From: Bacteroidetes bacterium GWC2_46_850
GTDB taxonomy: Bacteria > Bacteroidota > Bacteroidia > Bacteroidales > Dysgonomonadaceae
Length of the DNA: 64,000 bases
Assembly: GCA_001768325.1 (NCBI GenBank)
Contig: MENQ01000021.1
Coordinates: 310,001-374,000 of the forward strand
Direction of reading: 5' to 3'
This document shows, piece by piece, positions 17,265 through 23,570 of this stretch; position 1 is the stretch's first letter; the number at the start of each line of letters is the position of its first letter. Made by a program: the position numbers and the translations under genes. The notes beneath the pieces are model-generated. The model ran no database searches. It worked only from the letters and a program-made list of their open reading frames with translations, and was not told the DNA's origin.

Positions 17265-19367
17265 ATGGAAAAAAAGCTGATTAAAAGTGTATTGTTTTTA
17301 TACATTGTCTTCTCTTCCCTGTTACAGGCCCATGAGCCGGGGAGAGGGAATCAGACTTCATCGGTCGTGGTGAAGCTACCTCATTCATTCGAGAATGAGA
17401 TAGGGAAAATTCAGTATGACCTGCTCGGAAATGAAAAGGGAACCTGCAGGATTGAGGTTTTGAGCGACAGTTGCCTGCATGTGAAGATCAGTTTTAAGCT
17501 TGATGAGCAGTTGAGGCAGGACGACTGGCAGCTAACCCTTCATCCCGGTTTTACGCCCTCATTTCACTGGTCGCCACATCTCACCCCCACCCCGCGTCAC
17601 GTCATCGATCAACACGTATTCCGCTCTCCTGCCCTCATCGTCTCTGATGAACAACAGATGCTGGCGTTGATACCCGATCTCGATATAATGGGCTTGGGAA
17701 CACCGGTGAGATGGTACCTAGATATGGATGCACAGCAAAACCGGCTGATCCTCGGAATGGGCAACAGCAGCGTGGATGACCATGTGCTGTTTCGTCATGA
17801 ACCCGGGGCGGTATATCCCGCCGGTGAGGTGGAAATCGGTTTTTATCTGCTTCGCTCCAGTGAAGTTGAGACAATCGGAAATCCTTTCCGAAAACCGCTT
17901 GAGTTTATGTGGAGCCGTTGGGGAGGACCGCTGTACAAAAACGGCAATCCCCTGGATGGTTTATTGAAACCTTATGTGGAACATACGTACCACTGGGCAT
18001 TCAACAGCTGGTCAGATGCTGTCTGGCAGGAGTTCACGCTTCACGGCACGAAGGTAGGTGCTCCAACCTTTATTGTCAATGTCACACAGAGTCCCAACTA
18101 TCCGGGTGAGGTGAACGAGCGGGAGTTCCGCTCCGTCTGGAACCAGGCGTGGTTCAGTTCCCTGCGCTCAGCAAGCGGACTCTATCGTTATGCGAGGCGT
18201 ACCGGAAATGATCGTTTAATGGAAAAAGCCTTGCTGACCAAAGAACTGGCATTGTGTTTTCCACAGCGGGATGGTTTTTTCTACGGCCTTATTGGTACGG
18301 AAATGGAAGAAGTAGAGAGAGAGGGAAAAAAATATAGCAAGAGCAAAGGATGGGAAACCCGTTTCTGGGGAAATTCCAACAGGAATCCGTACACCTGGAA
18401 TCCGCGCGAATCCCCTTTTCATGTTCTCGATATGAGCTGGACCGCCCTGCTGATGCTGAGATGGTATGAAGAACTGGAAAAGGATGAACGTTTGTTGCAG
18501 TATGCGCAGGCTTACGGTGAGTCGTTGTTACAACTTCAGTCGGTGAACGGTTTTTTCCCCGCTTGGCTCAATCTGCAGACGCTTGAACCCTTGCCTCACC
18601 TCGACGAATCTCCGGAGACTTCCATGTCGGCCACTTTCCTGTTGAAATTGTATGAACTGACCGGAAAAGAGGCTTACAAAAAAGCCGCACTCAAGGCCAT
18701 AGATGCCGTGATCGCCGAAATTATTCCTTCGGGGAGATGGGAGGATTTTGAGACCTATTGGTCCTGTTCCCGTTACGGATCGGAAGATTTGGTGGGAAAA
18801 AAGGAGGTGAGAAACAACATGCACAAGCAGAATAATTTTTCCATGTTCTGGACTGCGGAAGCACTGCTTGAGGGTTTCAGAATGACCGGTGAAAAACGTT
18901 ACCTCGAGTATGGACAACGCACACTCGACGAATTGCTGATGACACAGGCTTCGTGGCAGCCACCCTATATTTACGTGCACGTGCTGGGCGGCTTCGGCGT
19001 GATGAATGCCGACGGAGAGTGGAACGATGCACGGCAGAGCCTCTTTGCGGAACTGATTCTCCGATATGGGCAGCTGCTTGGGATTCAGGAGTACCGTGAA
19101 CGGGGTGTGGCCGCCCTGAAAGCCTCCTTTGTGATGATGTACGCACCCGAAAACCCGGTCACGCGGAGGCAGTGGGAAAAGGTTTATCCTTTTTTTGGCT
19201 CCGCAGATTATGGATTCACCATGGAGAACTACGGACACGGTGGACACACAAGTCCCGGGGGTGAGGGAATGGGTGAGTTTACGATCTACGACTGGGGAAA
19301 CGGCGCGGCCGCCGAAGCATACAACCGCATCCTGGATCATTTTTCGGAAATGGAGGAAATCAGATAA
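17265..19367 (+). CDS. Secreted protein with N-terminal beta-domain and (alpha/alpha) toroid, family not recognised
   Basis: This protein has about 700 residues. ATG 17265 is preferred to the in-frame TTG at 17256 because MEKKLIKSVLFLYIVFSSLL is a clean signal peptide. Residues about 30-270 look like a beta-sandwich. Residues about 290-690 are rich in paired helices typical of the six-hairpin glycosidase fold (LRSASGLYRYARRTGN, YAQAYGESLLQLQSVNG, SMSATFLLKLYELTG, TAEALLEGFRMTGEKRYLEYG), with acidic and aromatic residues in loops (DFETYWSC, NMHKQNNFSMFW, GEWNDARQS). It could be a glycoside hydrolase or lyase of the same locus. I cannot assign a CAZy family. It follows the GH172 genes by 38 bp. 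Confidence 0.7.
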   Translation: MEKKLIKSVLFLYIVFSSLLQAHEPGRGNQTSSVVVKLPHSFENEIGKIQYDLLGNEKGTCRIEVLSDSCLHVKISFKLDEQLRQDDWQLTLHPGFTPSFHWSPHLTPTPRHVIDQHVFRSPALIVSDEQQMLALIPDLDIMGLGTPVRWYLDMDAQQNRLILGMGNSSVDDHVLFRHEPGAVYPAGEVEIGFYLLRSSEVETIGNPFRKPLEFMWSRWGGPLYKNGNPLDGLLKPYVEHTYHWAFNSWSDAVWQEFTLHGTKVGAPTFIVNVTQSPNYPGEVNEREFRSVWNQAWFSSLRSASGLYRYARRTGNDRLMEKALLTKELALCFPQRDGFFYGLIGTEMEEVEREGKKYSKSKGWETRFWGNSNRNPYTWNPRESPFHVLDMSWTALLMLRWYEELEKDERLLQYAQAYGESLLQLQSVNGFFPAWLNLQTLEPLPHLDESPETSMSATFLLKLYELTGKEAYKKAALKAIDAVIAEIIPSGRWEDFETYWSCSRYGSEDLVGKKEVRNNMHKQNNFSMFWTAEALLEGFRMTGEKRYLEYGQRTLDELLMTQASWQPPYIYVHVLGGFGVMNADGEWNDARQSLFAELILRYGQLLGIQEYRERGVAALKASFVMMYAPENPVTRRQWEKVYPFFGSADYGFTMENYGHGGHTSPGGEGMGEFTIYDWGNGAAAEAYNRILDHFSEMEEIR

Positions 19368-19447
19368 GGGAAATGAACGCGACAGACGGATATATTTTCT
19401 GGCTTTAAATTAGAAAAAGAACTGGATGAAAAATAATATTTAATCAC

Positions 19448-20704
19448 ATGATGAAACGAAATCAATTCAAAGGAATCGTCGCCGCCATGCTAATCGGGGG
19501 AGCTTTTACGCTTTCCTGCAGCGGTAACAGAAAAACATCGGAATCTATGGAAGAGAACTACGAAAAAGGAACATTCGGGTACGACCTGAACTATCTTTCC
19601 GAAAAAGACAGCCTGATCGTGCTGAAATCGGATGACGAAAAAGCACAGGTCATTCTTTCGGCCAAATACCAGGCCAAGGTGTTTACATCTACAGCCAACG
19701 GTCTGGAAGGAAAGAGTCACGGGTTTGTAAATTATAACTTCTTTGATGCCGGCATCGTGGATGAACACATGAACGGCTTTGGCGGAGAAAACCGTTTGTG
19801 GCTGGGTCCTGAAGGAGGAAAATATTCCATCTTTTTTGAACCCGGAAAAGAACAGGTGTATGACAACTGGCACACACCCAAAGGAATTGACATTGCAGCA
19901 TGGGAAGTGAAAGATGTCACCACAAAGCGCGCCAAATTTATCAAAGAAATGGAATTGCAGAATTACCTGGGCCATAACCTGCTTGTTGCTGTGGAACGCA
20001 CCGTGTCGCTCATCGCCGACAGTGAAATTGCCACTTCATTGGGTGTTGTCATGCCAAAAAACGTACACGCCGTGGCTTACGCAACCGAGAACAGGATTAC
20101 CAATCGAAATGATTACGAATGGAGCCCGGAGACCGGTACAGTCTGTATCTGGATGCTTGACATGTTTATGCCCTCCGACTCGGCGGTGACGGTTATCCCA
20201 TACCACACCGGTGATGAAAGCGATCTGGGGCGGGTGGTTACTTCCGATTATTTCGGTGAGATACCCTCCGACCGGCTAATCGACGAAAACGGGATTCTTT
20301 ATTTTAAAACGGATGGCAAGTCAAGAGGAAAACTGGGCATGAATGCAAAACGGACAACCACCCTCGCCGGAAATTATGATCCTATCTCACAACGACTGAC
20401 CATTGTCACCTTCAATGCAGATCCGGACGCGATCTATCTGAATCAGGAGTGGAATCCGGAAAAGAATCCCCTGACAGGAGATGCGCTCAATGCGTACAAC
20501 GACGGACCGCTGGAGGACGGAAGTATCATGGGTCCCTTTCTGGAACTGGAAAGCAGCTCGCCTGCTGCCTTTCTGAAACCGGGTGAATCACGCTCACACC
20601 AGCACAACGTCTATCATTTCGTGGGAAATGAAGCCGACCTCTCCCCCATCGCAGAAGAATTATTGGGTGTGGACCTCGGCAAAGCAAAAAATATTTTTAA
20701 TTAG
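19448..20704 (+). CDS. DUF6786-like lipoprotein
   Basis: This 418-residue protein has a lipoprotein signal (MLIGGAFTLSCSG) placing it at the membrane, probably facing the periplasm or surface. The body is beta-rich with conserved-looking blocks FGYDLNYLSEKDSLIVLKS, VILSAKYQAKVFTSTA, NGFGGENRLWLGPEGG and EPGESRSHQHN-like residues near the C-terminus (KPGESRSHQHNVYHF). From memory this resembles DUF6786, a Bacteroidetes family without a known reaction; the fold hints at a galactose-mutarotase or glycosidase-like beta-sandwich, which is only an impression. It sits between the toroid protein and the sugar symporter and ends 18 bp before the latter, so the two are probably co-expressed. Confidence 0.7.
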   Translation: MMKRNQFKGIVAAMLIGGAFTLSCSGNRKTSESMEENYEKGTFGYDLNYLSEKDSLIVLKSDDEKAQVILSAKYQAKVFTSTANGLEGKSHGFVNYNFFDAGIVDEHMNGFGGENRLWLGPEGGKYSIFFEPGKEQVYDNWHTPKGIDIAAWEVKDVTTKRAKFIKEMELQNYLGHNLLVAVERTVSLIADSEIATSLGVVMPKNVHAVAYATENRITNRNDYEWSPETGTVCIWMLDMFMPSDSAVTVIPYHTGDESDLGRVVTSDYFGEIPSDRLIDENGILYFKTDGKSRGKLGMNAKRTTTLAGNYDPISQRLTIVTFNADPDAIYLNQEWNPEKNPLTGDALNAYNDGPLEDGSIMGPFLELESSSPAAFLKPGESRSHQHNVYHFVGNEADLSPIAEELLGVDLGKAKNIFN

Positions 20705-20722
20705 TACCGACAACTGAAGTAT

Positions 20723-22198
20723 ATGAATTCAAACGTAGTAAAACACCGTCTGGTCCCTGCCGGGATTGTATTTCCTTTTTTTCTGCTCACAGCCCTGTTT
20801 TTTATCTGGGCTGTGCCCAATAACATGACAGACACCATGCTGGCGGCATTCAAACGCATCATGAGCCTCTCAGATACGCAGACTGCCTGGATACAGGTTG
20901 TCTGCTATTTATTGGGTTATGGCTTTTTCGCACTGCCCGGTGCCATCTTTATCAAAAAACATACCTACAAATCGGGGGTGTTGCTCGGCCTGGGCCTGTG
21001 CATATCCGGTACCCTGCTCTTCTATCCTGCCATGTTGGCAAACAGCGTGAGCTCACCGCTGAGTTTTGCTACCTATCTGTTTGCAATCTTTGTGCTGTTT
21101 GCGGGACTGTCGGTTCTTGAAACATCGGCAAACGCCTATGTGTATTCACTGGGTGATCCGGTTACCGCAACCCGGCGCCTCAATTTTTCCCAATCCTTCA
21201 ACCCTTTTGGTGCCCTTACCGGGGTTTTGGTGAGCCAGATTTTCGTGCTGTCACAACTCAATACCATGACCGCTTCACAGAGAGAGGCACTGAGTGCTTC
21301 GGAGCTGGTTTCCATACAAAACGGGGAGCTGAATGCAGTGACCACAGCCTATATGATTCTGGGATTCGTGATGCTGGTGTTGTTCCTCCTGATTTTTTTT
21401 ACCACAATGCCCAAAGCACAGGATGAAGACAAGAGCCTCAATCTGAAAGCCACCTGGGGGCGGTTGAAGAAGAACAAAAATTACGTGTGGGGGGTGATTG
21501 CCCAGTTTTTCTATGTGGGTGCACAGATTGCGGTCTGGTCGTTTATCATCCGCTACGCGATGCAGCAGCTCGATTTCGACACGGTCATCGCACGTCTGGG
21601 TGATAATCCATCTCAGGAAGCAATCATTGGTGCGTTGCGCGGCGTGGAACCCCTGGCGGGAGGCTTTTATTCTGTGAGTGAATTTCTGGGGTTGAATGAA
21701 TTGCTGCCCCGTACGTCTGAACAGGCCGGGGCAACCTATTATATTCTTTCGCTGGTATTGTTTGTATTGGGGCGTTTTATTTCTACCTGGCTGATGAAAT
21801 ATACCCGACCGGTCAATATCCTTTCGGGTCTGGGTATTCTGGCCGTGATCTGCTCCATTTTGACCATCTACGGAGAAGGATTTGCGGGTATTTATGCGCT
21901 GATGGGAATTTCAGGTTGCATGTCGGCCATGTTTCCCACCATCTACGGATTGGGAATGAGGGGACTGGGAGAGGATACCAAAATCGCCGGCTCCGGTATG
22001 GTCATGGCCATCGCGGGGGCGGCACTGCTCACGCAGTTGCAGGGCATACTCTCTGACCAGGCCGGGAGCATTAAATTTGCTTATTGGGTTCCGGCTATCG
22101 CGTTTATGATCATTACTTTGTATAGTTTTACCGTCGCACGGAGCAAAAAGCTGGGCAATGGAAATTTTTTATCCGGCCACGTTGGTCTTGATGCCTGA
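20723..22198 (+). CDS. FucP-type sugar:H+ symporter (FHS family MFS)
   Basis: This 491-residue inner-membrane MFS protein has about 12 predicted helices. The two residues essential for proton coupling and sugar binding in E. coli FucP are conserved: Asp37 in PNNMTDTML (Asp46 in FucP) and Glu133 in GLSVLETSANAYV (Glu135). FucP accepts L-fucose and also D-arabinose, which fits its place at the end of a locus with fucI. A long central loop with an extra segment (about residues 225-330) is wider than in E. coli. The gene ends tail-to-tail inside the radical SAM gene, overlapping it by 30 bp. Confidence 0.88.
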   Translation: MNSNVVKHRLVPAGIVFPFFLLTALFFIWAVPNNMTDTMLAAFKRIMSLSDTQTAWIQVVCYLLGYGFFALPGAIFIKKHTYKSGVLLGLGLCISGTLLFYPAMLANSVSSPLSFATYLFAIFVLFAGLSVLETSANAYVYSLGDPVTATRRLNFSQSFNPFGALTGVLVSQIFVLSQLNTMTASQREALSASELVSIQNGELNAVTTAYMILGFVMLVLFLLIFFTTMPKAQDEDKSLNLKATWGRLKKNKNYVWGVIAQFFYVGAQIAVWSFIIRYAMQQLDFDTVIARLGDNPSQEAIIGALRGVEPLAGGFYSVSEFLGLNELLPRTSEQAGATYYILSLVLFVLGRFISTWLMKYTRPVNILSGLGILAVICSILTIYGEGFAGIYALMGISGCMSAMFPTIYGLGMRGLGEDTKIAGSGMVMAIAGAALLTQLQGILSDQAGSIKFAYWVPAIAFMIITLYSFTVARSKKLGNGNFLSGHVGLDA

Positions 22199-22945
22199 TT
22201 CGGATACACGCGCAGCAATAGTTTGAAGCACTGCCAGCGGTATCTTTTCAAGCCCGCTGGCGGGCGTTTCCCTGTCGATGGTGTAGATCATCACTTCGCG
22301 CGGCTGAAGTGCTTTAACGAGCTCCAACCAGGCTGAAATCTCCTCTTCTGTGGTGTTGTCGATTTCTTTCCCTTCGAACACCCCTTTTAGAAACATCGTC
22401 TGGAGGATGAAATTACCCTGAAATTTTTTGTATTGTGCAACCTGTTTTGCCACACGATAGGATGGTGCATTGGGCCGATCGATCAGCCGGACGGTTTCGT
22501 CGAAGGCAGAATCCAGTTTCAAAATGGGATTGTCCACTTTTCTCAGGGCGTCGAAGACCGCTTTTTTGGATATATGCATGCCGTTGGAGAGTACGCTTAT
22601 CCCTGTTTCGGGATAATACCGATTCCGCATTTCTAGGGTATCAGCAATGATTCCGGCGAATTCGGGATGCATGGTTGGTTCGCCGTTTCCGGCAAAAGTA
22701 ATCACATCGAGCTTTACTCCCTCTTCCCGGAGTAACTGCAGCTTGTCAGCCAGGGCTGCCTTCACAAGCTTCCTGTCCGGTAATTTCGTTTTGGTGCGAA
22801 AATCTTTGTTGAAACCACATTCGCAGTAGATACAATCGAAGGAGCATAGTTTGCCATCATAAGGCAGCAGATTCACACCCAATGAACTCCCCATTCTCCT
22901 GCTATGTAGCGGGCCGTATACTATTTCATGAAAAAGAATCGTCAT
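22169..22945 (-). CDS. Radical SAM protein (COG0731-like)
   Basis: This 258-residue protein has the radical SAM motif CSFDCIYC (CxxxCxxC; the spacing is canonical) for a [4Fe-4S] cluster. The GNGEPTMHPEF segment follows, as in the GGE motif that binds S-adenosylmethionine, then LSNGMHISKK. It belongs to the group related to wybutosine-synthesis-like radical SAM proteins found in many Bacteroidales, with an unknown substrate. The ATG at 22945 starts MTILFHEIVYGPLHSRR, the usual family start. The 3' end overlaps the symporter gene on the other strand by 30 bp, so transcription converges here with no visible terminator. Confidence 0.85.
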   Translation of the reverse strand: MTILFHEIVYGPLHSRRMGSSLGVNLLPYDGKLCSFDCIYCECGFNKDFRTKTKLPDRKLVKAALADKLQLLREEGVKLDVITFAGNGEPTMHPEFAGIIADTLEMRNRYYPETGISVLSNGMHISKKAVFDALRKVDNPILKLDSAFDETVRLIDRPNAPSYRVAKQVAQYKKFQGNFILQTMFLKGVFEGKEIDNTTEEEISAWLELVKALQPREVMIYTIDRETPASGLEKIPLAVLQTIAARVSESGIKTNVAG

Positions 22946-23019
22946 ATCTGTTTAAATTAAGAAGCAAGACAAAAGAAGGAAGACAAAACCGCTGCAGGAA
23001 ACAACGTTGCTTCTAAAAA

Positions 23020-23075
23020 CCTGATCCCTGAAACCTGATCCCTGACTCCTGACTCCTGATCCTTGACCCCTGAAA
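23020..23075. repeat. Eight tandem copies of a CCTGANN heptamer
   Basis: Units are CCTGATC, CCTGAAA, CCTGATC, CCTGACT, CCTGACT, CCTGATC, CTTGACC, CCTGAAA. The array fills most of the 131-bp gap between the radical SAM and YqaA-like genes and ends one base from the latter's stop codon. Confidence 0.9.
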
Positions 23076-23076
23076 A

Positions 23077-23529
23077 TCAAAACCAAGAAATTATCCGTTC
23101 CGTACCGAATCCGACAAGCAGATAACGCAAAAACTTGCCCATGGTCATCGAGATCATCACCACGGGCACATTGGCCCGCATGAAACCCAATGCCACCAAC
23201 ATCACGTCACCCACTGCCGGCAGAAATCCAAAAAAACCCATCACGGCCCCTTTGCCATGCAACCATTGAATGGTTTTGTCGATCTTTTCGGGTTTTATTC
23301 CGAACCATCTTACCAGCCATTCTGTTTTTCCCAGCTTTCCCAGATAGTAGCAGGTAGCTCCCCCGGCGGCATTTCCGGCAGTGGCACATAAAATGCCGGT
23401 CCATATGTCAATTCCTGCGGCAATCAACGCGGCAAAAACTACTTCTGAGCTGAATGGAAGGACAGTTGCTGCCAGAAATGAAGCCAGCAGCAAACCCCAG
23501 TAACCATATTCCGCCAATCCGTCGAGCAT
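23077..23529 (-). CDS. YqaA-like membrane protein of the DedA/VTT superfamily
   Basis: About 150 residues with four to five hydrophobic segments (GYWGLLLASFLAATVLPF, VVFAALIAAGI, ILCATAGNAAGGATCYYLG, VMGFFGFLPAVGDVMLVALG). The family signature G(N)xxGxxxxYxxG is seen as GNAAGGATCYYLGKLG. Such inner-membrane proteins are linked to membrane lipid or ion handling, but the exact role of YqaA is unsettled. The ATG at 23529 (MLDGLAEYGYWG) is preferred. An upstream ATG at 23571 would overlap the end of polA and translate a tandem repeat. Confidence 0.8.
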   Translation of the reverse strand: MLDGLAEYGYWGLLLASFLAATVLPFSSEVVFAALIAAGIDIWTGILCATAGNAAGGATCYYLGKLGKTEWLVRWFGIKPEKIDKTIQWLHGKGAVMGFFGFLPAVGDVMLVALGFMRANVPVVMISMTMGKFLRYLLVGFGTERIISWF

Positions 23530-23538
23530 AAAATTAAT

Positions 23539-23570
23539 GTGCCAATGTGCCAATGGACTAATGGGCCACA
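23539..23570. repeat. Octamer repeat (GTGCCAAT / ATTGGCAC family) at the polA 3' end
   Basis: Units read GTGCCAAT, GTGCCAAT, GGACTAAT, GGGCCACA, the last two degenerate. The array overlaps the last polA codons and its stop (23558-23560). The same unit, on the other strand, builds the array at 55823-55910. Confidence 0.7.

Noticed and set aside
18528-19340. Open frame of 270 codons on the minus strand
   Set aside because: Antisense shadow of the toroid gene in the GH172 locus; composition is not protein-like.
23020-23075. Possible CRISPR array
   Set aside because: Units are 7 bp and contiguous, with no spacers of constant length and no cas genes. The same applies to the 8-bp array at 55823-55910.
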